Source: Billgrantia endophytica
GTDB taxonomy: Bacteria > Pseudomonadota > Gammaproteobacteria > Pseudomonadales > Halomonadaceae
Direction: 5' to 3'
Length of the DNA: 64,000 bases
NCBI RefSeq assembly: GCF_002879615.1
Contig: NZ_PNRF01000032.1
Span: forward strand, 160,587-224,586
The notes below the pieces were generated by a model that did not search any database, was not told the origin of the DNA, and saw only the letters and a list, made by a program, of their open reading frames with translations. How positions within the stretch are numbered: the stretch's first letter is position 1; every line of letters begins with the position of its first letter. Position numbers and translations under genes: made by a program. Positions 1 through 9,353 of this stretch are shown piece after piece.

Positions 1-239
1 AGATGGGGTACCAGATGCGCCGTATCATGGAGGCCGCGGGGCAGCCGGTTCCGGACGTCAAGCCGATCCTGGAGCTCAACCCCGAGCATGCCCTGGTCGC
101 CCGGCTCGAGTCTGCCGAAGGGGCGAGCTTCAGCGACCTGGCGCGAATCCTGCTCGACCAGGCGATCATCGCGGAGGGTGGCCGACTCGATGATCCAGCC
201 GCTTACGTCAAGCGTCTCAACGCATTGCTGACCGCTTGA
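1..239 (+). CDS. htpG: Chaperone protein HtpG (Hsp90), C-terminal end only
   Basis: This is the last part (about 79 codons) of a gene that enters from the left edge, so its start is not in the window. The segment with [14 protein letters not shown], then [11 protein letters not shown] and [13 protein letters not shown], matches the conserved end of the C-terminal dimerisation domain of bacterial Hsp90. HtpG is a cytoplasmic ATP-dependent chaperone, but the ATPase and middle domains lie outside the window. The ATG at position 3 is an internal methionine, not a start. A strong hairpin terminator follows about 40 bases after the stop. Identification rests on the tail alone. Confidence 0.85.
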   Translation, partial: MGYQMRRIMEAAGQPVPDVKPILELNPEHALVARLESAEGASFSDLARILLDQAIIAEGGRLDDPAAYVKRLNALLTA

Positions 240-280
240 TGATGGAGGGTGCCCGAAGGGCGCCCCAGCAAGTACTTGCC

Positions 281-317
281 AACCCCACCGGTCCGACGGG
301 CCGGTGGGGTTCTTGTT
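281..317 (+). terminator. Rho-independent terminator of htpG
   Basis: A perfect 11-bp stem (281-291 pairs with 301-311) with a 9-base loop is followed by TCTTGTT. It lies about 40 bases beyond the htpG stop codon on the same strand, so it most likely ends htpG transcription. Confidence 0.85.
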
Positions 318-610
318 GGTGGCGTGGAAAGGTTTGCGTCATTCGTCAGCCCGTGACACTCGCACCGGTCGTTACCCCGTCTTCATTGCCCGTATGGGTC
401 GGCTAACGTGACGTGCTGCTTGCCCTGCTTCGTAGTAATGTTGGTTTGTTACACAGAAATCGCAGCGGCGGTGCCTTGCTACAGGGAGTGCCGTGTGGGC
501 GGGAGCTGCGCTCTTGGTGGTCTTGGTTGCCTTGAGGGGTTTCTGTATCTCATGTATATGTGTTGTGCAAAAGTCACGCAAGAACAAACCCACACCATGG
601 GGGACCCAAC
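318..610 (+). other. Non-coding gap between htpG and pntA
   Basis: No supportable gene lies between the htpG terminator and pntA. Open frames on both strands here have no family resemblance and run into pntA in the wrong frame. The only signal I see is a possible promoter at 532-560. Confidence 0.6.
532..560 (+). promoter_or_regulatory. Possible sigma70 promoter of pntAB
   Basis: TTGAGG at 532-537 and TATATG at 555-560 are separated by 17 bases, a good fit to sigma70 spacing. Transcription from here would give a leader of about 45 bases before the GTG start of pntA at 611. Only the motif supports this. Confidence 0.4.
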
Positions 611-2182
611 GTGAAGATCGGATCACCGAAGGAACGATACAGGGGCGAGGCGCGGGTCGCCTTGACGCCTGAGAGCGCGCAGCAGATCCAGAAGCTGGGG
701 CATGAATGCCTCGTCGAATCGGGGGCGGGCGAAGCCGCCGGTTTTTCCGATGAGACATACCGTGAGGCGGGGGTCACCGTCGTGGCGGATGCGGCCTCCC
801 TCTGGAGGGAAACCGACGTCGTCATCAAGGTACGCGAGCCTTCCGATGAAGAAGCCGATCTGCTGCGTGAAGGGCAGACGCTGATTGCCTTCTTCTGGCC
901 CGCCCAGAACGAGGCATTGCTCGAGCGCTGCAAGGCGCGGGGAGCGACGGTCATCGCCATGGACATGGTGCCGCGCATCTCGCGTGCGCAGAAGATGGAT
1001 GCGCTCTCGTCGATGGCGAACATTGCCGGCTATCGGGCGGTGATCGAGGCGGGTAACAACTTCGGGCGGTTCTTTACCGGTCAGGTCACCGCGGCGGGCA
1101 AGGTGCCGCCGGCCAAGGTACTGGTGATCGGCGCCGGTGTGGCCGGACTGTCGGCAATCGGTACGGCTGCCAGCCTGGGGGCGGTCGTGCGTGCCTTCGA
1201 CGTGCGCCCCGAAGTCGCCGAGCAGATCGAATCCATGGGTGCCGAATTCCTGTTCCTCGACTTCGAGGAGGCGCAGGACGGCTCGGGCAGCGGTGGTTAT
1301 GCCGCCCCCTCCAGCCCGGAATTTCGCGAGAAACAGCTGGCGCTTTTCCGCGAACAGGCCCCGGATGTCGATATCGTCGTCACCACCGCACTGATTCCGG
1401 GCAGGCCGGCTCCCAAGCTGTGGCTCGAGGACATGGTCAAGGCCATGAAACCGGGGTCGGTCATCGTCGACCTGGCCGCCGAGAAGGGCGGCAACTGCGA
1501 CCTGACCGAGCCGGACAAGAAAGTCGTCAGCGACAATGGCGTGACCATTGTCGGCTATACCGACTTTCCCTCGCGCATGGCGACCCAGTCATCGCTGCTC
1601 TACGCCACCAACATCCGCCATATGCTCACCGATCTGACGCCGGCGAAGGATGGCGCGATCGTGCAGAACATGGAGGACGACGTGATCCGTGGCGCGACGG
1701 TCGCTCACCGGGGTGAAATCACCTTCCCGCCGCCGCCGCCCAAGGTCAAGGCCATTGCCGCCGCCAAACCGAAGGAGAGGGTCAAGGAACCCACGCTGGA
1801 AGAGAAGAAGGCGGCAGAGCTTGCGACCTTCAAGGTGCAGACCAAGCGTCAGTTGACGCTTCTCGGTGTGGGTGGTGCGCTCATGCTGGTGCTGGGTCAG
1901 GTTGCGCCGGTGTCATTCATGCAACATTTCATCGTTTTCGTCCTGGCCTGTTTCGTCGGGTTCCAGGTGATCTGGAATGTGAGTCACTCGCTGCATACCC
2001 CCCTCATGGCGGTGACCAACGCGGTCTCCGGCATCATCATCCTTGGCGCGATATTGCAGATCGGTTCGGGGAACTGGATCGTGGTACTGCTAGCGGCGGT
2101 GTCGGTACTGATCGCCACCATCAATATCGTGGGTGGCTTCCTGGTGACACGCCGGATGCTGGCCATGTTCCAGAAATCCTGA
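611..2182 (+). CDS. pntA: NAD(P) transhydrogenase subunit alpha
   Basis: Alpha subunit of the proton-translocating transhydrogenase, which uses the proton gradient to drive hydride transfer from NADH to NADP+. The GTG at 611 is preferred over the ATG at 560. It puts [20 protein letters not shown] at the N-terminus, as in known PntA, and GGGGGA lies just upstream. The product is 523 residues. It has the NAD(H)-binding domain I with GAGVAGL near residue 174, a proline-rich linker (PPPPPP near 372), and hydrophobic helices over roughly the last 100 residues. Domains I and IIa are in one chain, unlike the pntAA/pntAB split of some proteobacteria. pntB follows after 16 bases. Confidence 0.96.
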   Translation: MKIGSPKERYRGEARVALTPESAQQIQKLGHECLVESGAGEAAGFSDETYREAGVTVVADAASLWRETDVVIKVREPSDEEADLLREGQTLIAFFWPAQNEALLERCKARGATVIAMDMVPRISRAQKMDALSSMANIAGYRAVIEAGNNFGRFFTGQVTAAGKVPPAKVLVIGAGVAGLSAIGTAASLGAVVRAFDVRPEVAEQIESMGAEFLFLDFEEAQDGSGSGGYAAPSSPEFREKQLALFREQAPDVDIVVTTALIPGRPAPKLWLEDMVKAMKPGSVIVDLAAEKGGNCDLTEPDKKVVSDNGVTIVGYTDFPSRMATQSSLLYATNIRHMLTDLTPAKDGAIVQNMEDDVIRGATVAHRGEITFPPPPPKVKAIAAAKPKERVKEPTLEEKKAAELATFKVQTKRQLTLLGVGGALMLVLGQVAPVSFMQHFIVFVLACFVGFQVIWNVSHSLHTPLMAVTNAVSGIIILGAILQIGSGNWIVVLLAAVSVLIATINIVGGFLVTRRMLAMFQKS

Positions 2183-2198
2183 GCGGCGGAGAAAAGAC

Positions 2199-3644
2199 AT
2201 GTTGGGTCAAGGTTTTGTTTCTGCCGCAGCCATTGCGGCAAGCGTGCTCTTCATCCTCTCGCTGGGGGGGTTGAGCAACCAGGAAAAAGCCAAGCGCGCG
2301 GTGTGGTACGGCATCGTGGGCATGGCCGTAGCGGTCTTCTTCACGGCCTTCGGGCCGGGGATCGGCGGCTACTGGTGGATGATCCCGATGATCATCATCG
2401 GCTCGGTGATCGGTTGGTACGTGGCCAGCCGGGTTGCCATGACCGAAATGCCACAATTGGTGGCGGCCCTGCATAGCTTTGTCGGCCTGGCGGCGGTATT
2501 CGTCGCCTGGAATGCCGACCTGGAGCGGCGGCGAGTCATGGCGGCCCAGCTGGCCGGCGCCACCACGGAACACTTCTCGGCTTTCGCCGCGTTGGTCGCG
2601 ACCAAGGCGCCCGATGAGCTGATGTTCCTGCAGATCGAGGTAGTCTTTGCGATCTTCATCGGTGCCGTCACCTTCACCGGTTCGGTGGTGGCCTTCGGCA
2701 AGCTGGCCGGCAAGGTGGATGGCAAACCCAACCCGTTGCCTGGCGGCCACATGCTCAACGCCGGTGCCGCTCTGCTGTGCCTGGTACTGGCGATCGCCTA
2801 TATCGGCGGTGCGGGTTTCTGGACGCTGTTCATCCTGGCGGTATTGGCCTTCTTCATCGGCTGGCATCTGATCATGGGAATCGGCGGCGCCGACATGCCG
2901 GTGGTGGTGTCGATGCTGAACAGCTACTCGGGCTGGGCAGCGGCGGCCATCGGCTTCACACTCTCCAATGATCTGCTGATCGTGACCGGTGCGCTGGTCG
3001 GCTCGTCCGGTGCGATTCTTTCCTACATCATGTGCAAGGCGATGAACCGCAATTTCATCAGCGTCATCCTCGGTGGCTTCGGTGCCGCCCAGAGAGGCGC
3101 GGCAGCCGAGATCGAAGGTGAACAGGTGGCGATCGATGCAGGCGGTGTGGCCAGTTCCCTGAATAATGCCAACAGTGTGATCATCGTGCCGGGCTACGGT
3201 ATGGCGGTGGCCCAGGCGCAGAACGCGGTCAGCGAACTGGTGCGCAAGCTGCGTTCGGCGGGAAAGGAGGTGCGTTTCGGTATCCACCCGGTGGCCGGCC
3301 GGCTGCCCGGGCACATGAACGTGCTGCTGGCCGAGGCCAAGGTGCCGTACGATATCGTGCTGGAAATGGATGAGATCAACGACGATTTTCCGAAGACGGA
3401 CGTGGTGATCGTCATCGGCTCGAACGATATCGTCAATCCCGCGGCGCAGGATGACCCCAACAGCCCCATCGCCGGCATGCCGGTGCTGGAGGTGTGGAAG
3501 TCCTCGGTGGTGTTCGTCTGCAAGCGCGGTCAGGGCACGGGCTACTCCGGTATCGAGAACCCCTTGTTCTACAAGGAAAATACGCGCATGTTCTATGGGG
3601 ATGCCAGGGAGAGTATCGATTCGCTGCTGTCGCTGATCGAGTGA
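2199..3644 (+). CDS. pntB: NAD(P) transhydrogenase subunit beta
   Basis: Membrane and NADP(H)-binding subunit, 481 residues (E. coli PntB is 462). The first two thirds are a series of transmembrane helices beginning [19 protein letters not shown]. The C-terminal domain III carries [10 protein letters not shown] near residue 333, [18 protein letters not shown] and [12 protein letters not shown], which form the NADP(H) site. The ATG follows a GGAG 8-12 bases upstream and the gene sits 16 bases after pntA, so the two are cotranscribed. A hairpin terminator follows at 3695. Confidence 0.97.
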   Translation: MLGQGFVSAAAIAASVLFILSLGGLSNQEKAKRAVWYGIVGMAVAVFFTAFGPGIGGYWWMIPMIIIGSVIGWYVASRVAMTEMPQLVAALHSFVGLAAVFVAWNADLERRRVMAAQLAGATTEHFSAFAALVATKAPDELMFLQIEVVFAIFIGAVTFTGSVVAFGKLAGKVDGKPNPLPGGHMLNAGAALLCLVLAIAYIGGAGFWTLFILAVLAFFIGWHLIMGIGGADMPVVVSMLNSYSGWAAAAIGFTLSNDLLIVTGALVGSSGAILSYIMCKAMNRNFISVILGGFGAAQRGAAAEIEGEQVAIDAGGVASSLNNANSVIIVPGYGMAVAQAQNAVSELVRKLRSAGKEVRFGIHPVAGRLPGHMNVLLAEAKVPYDIVLEMDEINDDFPKTDVVIVIGSNDIVNPAAQDDPNSPIAGMPVLEVWKSSVVFVCKRGQGTGYSGIENPLFYKENTRMFYGDARESIDSLLSLIE

Positions 3645-3694
3645 ACCGGGGAGCCCGGGGCGTCATGTCCCTCGGGCTGCTACTCTCGACGAAG

Positions 3695-3717
3695 ACGCCC
3701 TCCTCGAGGGCGTTTTT
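3695..3717 (+). terminator. Rho-independent terminator of pntAB
   Basis: A perfect 8-bp stem, ACGCCCTC with GAGGGCGT, has a 3-base loop and ends in a run of Ts. It lies 50 bases after the pntB stop. Confidence 0.88.
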
Positions 3718-3758
3718 CGATACAATTCCCTCTACACCTTCATTCTATCGGGGCGACC

Positions 3759-4826
3759 ATGTCAGATGATCCCATGCGGGTGGCAGTGCTGGGCGGAGGC
3801 AGTTTCGGTACGGCGCTTGCCAGTATCGCCGCAGACAACGGAGGCGAGGTGTGTCAGTGGTTGCGCGACCCCGAGCTGGCGGCGCAGATCAACCGTGAAC
3901 ACCGTAACGGCCGTTACCTGCCCGATTACGCCATCAATCCGACCGTGAAGGCTTCCAGCAACATGCAGGACGTCCTGGAGCGCGCCGAACTGGTGCTGGT
4001 GGCCATTCCCTCCAACGCCTTCCGGGATGTCGTGCGACAGGCTCGGCCCTGGCTGCATGCCGACCAGATCCTGGTGAGCACCACCAAGGGTATTCAGGAA
4101 GATGGCTTCAAGCTGATGAGCCGAATTCTCGAGGAAGAGACCGGTTTCATCCATATCGGCGTGATCTCCGGGCCCAATCTGGCGACCGAGATCGCCCAGA
4201 AGCAGCTTACCGCCACGGTGGTGGCAAGCGACGACCCCTTGACTCGGACACGGGTGCAGAAGGCCCTGGGCTGTGATTATTTCCGGGTCTATGCCAGCAA
4301 TGATCGTTACGGTGTCGAGCTGGGCGGTGCCCTCAAGAACATCTATGCCATCGCCGCGGGGATAGCCGCGGCCCTTGGCATGGGGGAGAACACTCGCAGC
4401 ATGCTGATGACCCGAGCGCTGGCCGAGATGGGGCGCTTCGCGGTGGATCAGGGGGCCAATCCCATGACGTTCCTGGGGCTGGCCGGGGTCGGTGATTTGA
4501 TCGTCACCTGTTCGTCGCCCCTCTCGCGAAACTATCGGGTCGGCCACGCCCTGGGACAGGGCAAGAGCCTCGACGAAGCCGTCGAGGCACTGGGCCAGGT
4601 GGCCGAAGGGGTCAATACGGTACGGCTGGTGCGAGACAAGGCGCGTGAGGACAACGTCTACATGCCGTTGGCGGAAGGGCTCTATCAAGTGCTGTTCGAG
4701 GGTGTGCCGGCCAGGGAGATGGCACGCATGCTGATGCTCGGGGAGCAGAGCAGCGACGTCGAATTCCTGCTTTCCCGCGAGGATGTCCAGCAGGCCCACC
4801 GACGCGTCGAGACCCGCAATGAGTGA
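3759..4826 (+). CDS. gpsA: Glycerol-3-phosphate dehydrogenase [NAD(P)+]
   Basis: Cytoplasmic enzyme that reduces dihydroxyacetone phosphate to sn-glycerol 3-phosphate, the backbone for phospholipids. The 355-residue product has the Rossmann loop [14 protein letters not shown] at the N-terminus, the KGIQEDG and SGPNLA segments, and the active-site lysine stretch [13 protein letters not shown] near residue 190, followed by [12 protein letters not shown] and SRNYRVG. All are diagnostic of GpsA. A TACAAT at 3721 just downstream of the pntB terminator could be its -10 box. The last codons overlap the start of sixA, so the two are translationally coupled. Confidence 0.96.
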   Translation: MSDDPMRVAVLGGGSFGTALASIAADNGGEVCQWLRDPELAAQINREHRNGRYLPDYAINPTVKASSNMQDVLERAELVLVAIPSNAFRDVVRQARPWLHADQILVSTTKGIQEDGFKLMSRILEEETGFIHIGVISGPNLATEIAQKQLTATVVASDDPLTRTRVQKALGCDYFRVYASNDRYGVELGGALKNIYAIAAGIAAALGMGENTRSMLMTRALAEMGRFAVDQGANPMTFLGLAGVGDLIVTCSSPLSRNYRVGHALGQGKSLDEAVEALGQVAEGVNTVRLVRDKAREDNVYMPLAEGLYQVLFEGVPAREMARMLMLGEQSSDVEFLLSREDVQQAHRRVETRNE

Positions 4827-5304
4827 ACGCCTGCTCATCATGCGCCACGGTGAAGCCGGCCCCGGCTACCCGGATGCCGAGCGGGTACTGACGTCCAGGG
4901 GGCACGCCGAGGTGGCCCGGATGGCCGATTGGCTGCAGTACCGGGCGCTGGATGGCATTCGTATCCTTGCCAGCCCCTTCGCGCGCGCCCGACAGACCGC
5001 CGATCATGTGGCGGCGGCCCTGGGCAACGAGGTAGAGACCCTGGCGATCATCACCCCGGACGACAGGCCCCAGGCCGTGGGCGACTGGCTGCTGGAACAG
5101 GCGACTGCACGGCCTGTACTGCTGGTCAGTCATATGCCATTGGTCGGCGCCTTGACCGGGCTGCTGGTCGAGGGGCGTGCCGACCGTGGGCCAGGCTTCC
5201 CGACGGCTGCCGTTGCCGAGCTCGAGGCCGAGATATGGGCGGCGGGCTGCGCCAACATGATCCGCTTTACGACGCCGCGCGACGTTCCGGAATCACCGGT
5301 CTAG
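4819..5304 (+). CDS. sixA: Phosphohistidine phosphatase SixA
   Basis: Small histidine phosphatase, 161 residues, the same length as E. coli SixA, which removes phosphate from phosphohistidine proteins. The catalytic RHG motif is at residues 9-11 (LIMRHGEAG), and the second histidine is in [11 protein letters not shown] near residue 105. I chose the ATG at 4819, which overlaps the gpsA stop by 8 bases. The upstream ATG at 4783 would add 12 residues lying wholly inside gpsA and absent from the family. A gpsA-sixA order is seen in other gammaproteobacteria. Confidence 0.9.
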   Translation: MSERLLIMRHGEAGPGYPDAERVLTSRGHAEVARMADWLQYRALDGIRILASPFARARQTADHVAAALGNEVETLAIITPDDRPQAVGDWLLEQATARPVLLVSHMPLVGALTGLLVEGRADRGPGFPTAAVAELEAEIWAAGCANMIRFTTPRDVPESPV

Positions 5305-5399
5305 CTCGAGTGTCTTGGGCGGCTTCGAATAGAGAAGAAGGACGCAATCGGTGAAGGCGGAGGCCTGGAGCAGTTCGAAGTGGTGGTTGGCTCCCGCGA

Positions 5400-6347
5400 T
5401 CAGATCAAGCCGGCGAGGCGGAGCCCAAACACCCCCAGTGTGATGGTGACGCTTGCCATCAAGGTGGTCAGGGCAATGATATTGGCGGTGAGCATGGCGT
5501 TGCCGCCCATCGCCTTGGCCATCACGAAAGCTGCCGCTGCCGTGGGGCTGGCGAAGAACAGGAACAGCACGCCCAGTTCGCGTCCCTCGAAGCCGGCCAG
5601 CCAGGCCGCAGCGGTGGCCAGGGCCGGTAGCGTGACCATTTTCAACGTACTGGCCCCCGTGGCGAGCCTGCCTGACTCCATGATCGACCCCAGGGACAGG
5701 GTGGCTCCGATGCAGATCAGCGCCAGGGGCAAGGTCAGCGAGGCGAAATATTCGCCAGATGTCATCAGCCAGCCGGGCAGGCGGAGCTCCAGCGCCGCCA
5801 CTGGTACCGCCACCACCACGGCCAGGATCAGCGGGTTGTGAGCGATATGAGTCACTATGCTGCGCCAGTCGGTATTCTGGTCTGGCTGATAGGTGGCCAG
5901 GGCGATCACCGAGAAGGCGTTATAGGTGAGAATGACCACGCCGAGCAGCAGGCCACCGGCGGAAAGTCCATATTCGCCGTACATGCCGGCGGCCAGGGCG
6001 AGGCCGACGATGCCGCAATTGCCACGAAAGGCACCCTGTACATACACGCCTCTGTCGGTGTACGGCACCCGCAGGATGGCCCACCCCCAGCAGAAGAGAA
6101 AGCTGCCCAGGGTGGCCAGGGCAAAGAAGCCCAGCAGCCCGGGATTGAGAGTGGCGTCCAGGTCGGCCTTGATGATGCTGAGGAAGATCAGCATCGGCAT
6201 GGTGCCCTTGAACACCAGCAGCGAGGCGGTGTTGATGAAGCCCTGGTCGATCCAGCCGGCACGCTTCAGCCCCAGGCCGATGAATACCATGGCGAAAACC
6301 GGGAGGGTGATCTCGAGGGTGCTGAAGAATACGTCGAGCAGGGCCAT
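5400..6347 (-). CDS. AEC family transporter (auxin efflux carrier type)
   Basis: Predicted inner-membrane secondary carrier of 315 residues with about ten hydrophobic helices from end to end, in the arrangement typical of the AEC/bile-acid-arsenite-riboflavin superfamily. Segments such as FAMVFIGLGLKRAGWI near the N-terminus and FRGNCGIVGLALAAGMYG in the middle are characteristic. Bacterial members are linked to dicarboxylate or amino-acid efflux, but the substrate cannot be told from sequence. The ATG at 6347 comes one base after the stop of a tiny upstream ORF (6349-6453), so the two are probably translated together. Confidence 0.85.
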   Translation of the reverse strand: MALLDVFFSTLEITLPVFAMVFIGLGLKRAGWIDQGFINTASLLVFKGTMPMLIFLSIIKADLDATLNPGLLGFFALATLGSFLFCWGWAILRVPYTDRGVYVQGAFRGNCGIVGLALAAGMYGEYGLSAGGLLLGVVILTYNAFSVIALATYQPDQNTDWRSIVTHIAHNPLILAVVVAVPVAALELRLPGWLMTSGEYFASLTLPLALICIGATLSLGSIMESGRLATGASTLKMVTLPALATAAAWLAGFEGRELGVLFLFFASPTAAAAFVMAKAMGGNAMLTANIIALTTLMASVTITLGVFGLRLAGLI

Positions 6348-6348
6348 G

Positions 6349-6453
6349 TCAGCGGACCAGCCACAGGCCGACCGTCACGGCGGCGATCACGGTGATCCAG
6401 AAGATCCGGTTACGGATGCGTGTGTCGCGCGGTGGTCGCGGATCAGAGGGCAT
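6349..6453 (-). CDS. Small single-pass membrane protein, 34 residues
   Basis: A short ORF ahead of the AEC transporter. It encodes a proline/arginine-rich hydrophilic start (PSDPRPPRDTRIRNR) followed by one hydrophobic helix (IFWITVIAAVTVGLWLV) and a final arginine. The ATG is preceded by GGAG at an 8-base spacing. The TGA stop is one base from the transporter ATG, a coupled arrangement. The clean topology (positive residues before the helix) and the spacing favour a real gene. I know of no named family for it. Function is unknown; it could be a transporter accessory peptide or only a coupling leader. Confidence 0.6.
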   Translation of the reverse strand: MPSDPRPPRDTRIRNRIFWITVIAAVTVGLWLVR

Positions 6454-6571
6454 GGCTAGACTCCAGTGGGCAGGGGAGCGGCATCGGCCGGATTGACTTG
6501 GCGAAATAGGGTAAACCCGTTAGCCTGCTATCGCCACTGACATTACGTTTCGTTCGACCTGGATTTCAGCC

Positions 6572-7387
6572 ATGACCGTTTCCACCGCCACCCGACGACC
6601 GCGACTGGTCTTTGCCCATGCCAATGGATTTCCCGGCATGAGCTACCGTAGCCTGCTTGCGCCGCTTCGCGAGCGATTCGATGTGCATCCGGTCGATCGG
6701 CTGGGGCACCACCCCGATTACCCCGTTGGTGCCAACTGGTTGGCACTGAGGGATGAGCTGATCGATCACGTGACCCATCGTGACGAGCCGGTCATCGGGG
6801 TCGGGCACTCGATGGGCGGAGTCTTGATGGCAATGGCGGCCGAGCATGCGCCCGGTAGCTTTCGTTGCGTTGTCATGCTGGACCCGCCGCTGATGCTGGG
6901 CCTGGATGCCTGGAGCATGAAGGTGGCCAAGCGCTTCGGCTTCATCGACCGCGTCACGCCTGCGGGGAAATCCAAGGGAAGGCGGTCGGAGTGGCCGAAT
7001 CGCGATGCCATGGCCAACCATTTGCGCCGCCGGGGCCTGTTCCGGCGCTTTACCCCGGATGCCCTGCATGACTATGTCGAGGGTGGCACCCGGCTGCGCG
7101 ATGACGGCGCCGCCGAACTGGTCTATGACCCGGTGATCGAGACCGAAATATTCCGCCATTTACCGGATCACCTGACACGCCTCCCGAGGAGCCTGCGCGT
7201 CCCGTTCGGGCTGCTGGCGGGCAGCGAGTCGGACCTGATCACGCCGGCGCGCCGCCGTCGCCTGGAGCGACACGGGATCAACCTCGCCCTGGTACCCGGC
7301 ACTCACATGTTTCCCATGGAGCACCCTGAAGAGACCCGCCGGGCCTTGTTGACGATGCTCGACGAGCTTCTGGAGGTGTCCCGATGA
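6572..7387 (+). CDS. Alpha/beta hydrolase
   Basis: A 271-residue alpha/beta-hydrolase fold enzyme. The oxyanion segment LVFAHANGFPGMSYR is near the N-terminus, the nucleophile elbow GHSMGG has Ser80, and the C-terminal GTHMFPMEHPEE holds the likely catalytic histidine. The HANGFPG start resembles bacterial lipase/esterase-like hydrolases whose substrates are unknown. Its stop overlaps the ATG of a second hydrolase by 4 bases (ATGA), and that gene overlaps a patatin-like gene. This makes a three-gene operon of likely ester or lipid hydrolases. Confidence 0.85.
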   Translation: MTVSTATRRPRLVFAHANGFPGMSYRSLLAPLRERFDVHPVDRLGHHPDYPVGANWLALRDELIDHVTHRDEPVIGVGHSMGGVLMAMAAEHAPGSFRCVVMLDPPLMLGLDAWSMKVAKRFGFIDRVTPAGKSKGRRSEWPNRDAMANHLRRRGLFRRFTPDALHDYVEGGTRLRDDGAAELVYDPVIETEIFRHLPDHLTRLPRSLRVPFGLLAGSESDLITPARRRRLERHGINLALVPGTHMFPMEHPEETRRALLTMLDELLEVSR

Positions 7388-8280
7388 GCGAGGCTCGGTC
7401 ACTCACGCTGGCCGGTGGGCGGCTGGCAGGCTTGTGCTGGGGCGATGATGCCGCTCCGACCTGGCTCGCCTTGCATGGCTGGCTGGACAATGCGGCAAGC
7501 TTCACGCGCCTGGCCCCCCATCTGGTCGAACGTCTGGGGGTTCGGGTGGTCGCCATCGATTTCACCGGCCATGGGCTGTCGCAGCATGTCGAGGGCGATT
7601 ACGCCCTTTGGGATTATTGTCACGACCTGCTGGACGCCGCCGATGAGCTGGGCCTGGAGCGTGTCACGCTTCTGGCCCACTCCATGGGGGCCGGCGTGGC
7701 TTGCCTGACCGCCGCGGCCCTGCCGGAACGGGTCGAGCGGCTACTGCTGATCGATGGCCTGGGTGTCGTCACTACCGAAGTGGAGGACACGCCCGCCCAG
7801 CTTCGTAAGGGGCTACGGGCAGCGCGCCGCCCGCTGTCGTCCGTACCGCGCTATCCTGACAGTAGTACCGCCGTGGCGGCTCGGGTTGCGGGAGGGGTGA
7901 CGTCCATCGACGGGGAAACCGCGACGCCGCTGGTAATGCGCAATCTGATGTCCGAGGGCGATGGGCATGTGCGGCTGCGTACGGATGGCCGTCTACTATG
8001 GCCATCACCGGTTCGCCTGACGCCCGATCAGGTACTGGCGACACTGGGCAAGATTCGTGCTCCAGTACTGCTGATCGAAGGTGAAACGGGCATTCTCGGT
8101 AATCGGGATACCGTGGCTGCCGCACGGGCAGTGGTTCCGGTGCTCACCCGGCGCGTATTGCCGGGAGGGCATCACCTTCATCTCGAGCCCGGTTCCGTGG
8201 TGGCGGTGGCGGATGCCATCACCGACTGGCTCGTCTCGCCCGAAGCGTTTGAAGAAAGGGGGGCACAAGGAGAAACCTGA
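7384..8280 (+). CDS. Alpha/beta hydrolase (serine hydrolase-like)
   Basis: The second hydrolase of the trio, 298 residues. Motifs are LALHGWLDNAASF (oxyanion hole), AIDFTGHGLS, the nucleophile elbow AHSMGAG with Ser100, and a C-terminal LPGGHHLHLEP with the catalytic histidine near residue 262. This pattern resembles the SERHL/MEST-like group of alpha/beta hydrolases. It starts within the stop of the preceding gene and ends within the start of the next (TGATG), so all three are translationally coupled. The substrate is unknown. Confidence 0.86.
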   Translation: MSEARSLTLAGGRLAGLCWGDDAAPTWLALHGWLDNAASFTRLAPHLVERLGVRVVAIDFTGHGLSQHVEGDYALWDYCHDLLDAADELGLERVTLLAHSMGAGVACLTAAALPERVERLLLIDGLGVVTTEVEDTPAQLRKGLRAARRPLSSVPRYPDSSTAVAARVAGGVTSIDGETATPLVMRNLMSEGDGHVRLRTDGRLLWPSPVRLTPDQVLATLGKIRAPVLLIEGETGILGNRDTVAAARAVVPVLTRRVLPGGHHLHLEPGSVVAVADAITDWLVSPEAFEERGAQGET

Positions 8281-9341
8281 TGAGCGATCGACGAGCAGCG
8301 GAGATGGGCAAGCGCGTCGCCCTGACGCTTGGCAGCGGCGGGGCTCGTGGCTATGCGCATATTGGCGTGATCCAGGTACTCGAGGCCCGTGGCTACGAGA
8401 TCGTGGCGATCTCGGGTTGCTCCATGGGGGCGGTCATTGGCGGTGTCTATGCGGCGGGAGGTCTCGACGCGTACCGAGACTGGGTATGCCAGCTCGATTA
8501 CTTCGATGTGCTCAAGCTGGTGGACGTGACCTGGAGTCCGATGGGAGCCATGCGGGCCAGCAAGGTGATGAGCAAGCTGGAAAGTCTGGTCGGGGACATT
8601 CAGATAGAGGACTTGCCGATTCCCTTCACCACCGTGGCCACCGACCTGGTGCGCCAGCGCGAGGTATGGTTCCAGACCGGCTCTCTGTTGAGGGCCATGC
8701 GTGCCTCTATCGCGGTACCCGGCGTCATTACCCCCGTACATGTGGGAGAACAGACCCTGGTCGACGGTGGTCTACTCAATCCGCTACCCATCATTCCTAC
8801 CGTATCGGCTCACGCCGACTTCATGCTGGCCGTGAACGTTACCGCTCACAGCCCGCATCCAGTGACACTGAAAGACCTGATGCCGCCTGAAGACGAGACT
8901 GCGGAGGCTGAGGCCGGTTCGTTGAGCGGCTGGATGGACGTGCGTGGCGTGACGCGTCGGTTGCTGGATGGGCTGGGCAATGGCGGCAACGAGACGGGTG
9001 GTGATATCGAGGAGAGCAAGGCCGGCAAGGTGGCCACGGGTCGTCGAGCCTGGGGGCGGCTGGACATGGTCCTGGCCTCCTTCGATACCACCCAGGCGGC
9101 ATTGGCCAAGTACAAGATCGCCGGCTACCCCCCTGATGTGCTGATTGAAGTGCCCAAGACGGTCTGCGGCGCGTTCGAGTTCCACCGTGCCGAGGCGTTG
9201 GTTCGGCTGGGACAGCACCTGGCCATGGAAGCGCTGGACCGTTACGAAGGTCGCACCCGAAGTGGTCCGGGAGGTAACGCGGGAATGGTGGTGGAACCGG
9301 CACAGATAGCGGCGGAACGGGAGTCGGGGGGTGGGGCCTAG
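8280..9341 (+). CDS. Patatin-like phospholipase, RssA type
   Basis: Cytoplasmic patatin-like serine hydrolase of 353 residues with a Ser-Asp catalytic dyad. The oxyanion loop GSGGARGYAHIGV lies at residues 18-30, the nucleophile is in GCSMG (Ser48), and the DGG motif with the catalytic Asp is near residue 162 (LVDGGLLNPLP). All three are complete, so it is probably active. The N-terminal 200 residues match the RssA family of patatin proteins. The C-terminal extension with acidic and glycine-rich stretches (EDETAEAEAG, GNGGNETGGDIEE) is more variable. It is coupled to two upstream alpha/beta hydrolases. The lipid substrate is unknown. Confidence 0.88.
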   Translation: MSDRRAAEMGKRVALTLGSGGARGYAHIGVIQVLEARGYEIVAISGCSMGAVIGGVYAAGGLDAYRDWVCQLDYFDVLKLVDVTWSPMGAMRASKVMSKLESLVGDIQIEDLPIPFTTVATDLVRQREVWFQTGSLLRAMRASIAVPGVITPVHVGEQTLVDGGLLNPLPIIPTVSAHADFMLAVNVTAHSPHPVTLKDLMPPEDETAEAEAGSLSGWMDVRGVTRRLLDGLGNGGNETGGDIEESKAGKVATGRRAWGRLDMVLASFDTTQAALAKYKIAGYPPDVLIEVPKTVCGAFEFHRAEALVRLGQHLAMEALDRYEGRTRSGPGGNAGMVVEPAQIAAERESGGGA

Positions 9342-9353
9342 GCCTGGGATCGG

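Noticed and set aside
2121..3314. A 397-codon minus-strand frame across pntB
   Set aside because: It is antisense to a clear pntB, and rich in His and Arg as codon-phase shadows usually are.
3762..4841. A 359-codon minus-strand frame across gpsA
   Set aside because: The gpsA frame carries all family motifs and this one carries none.
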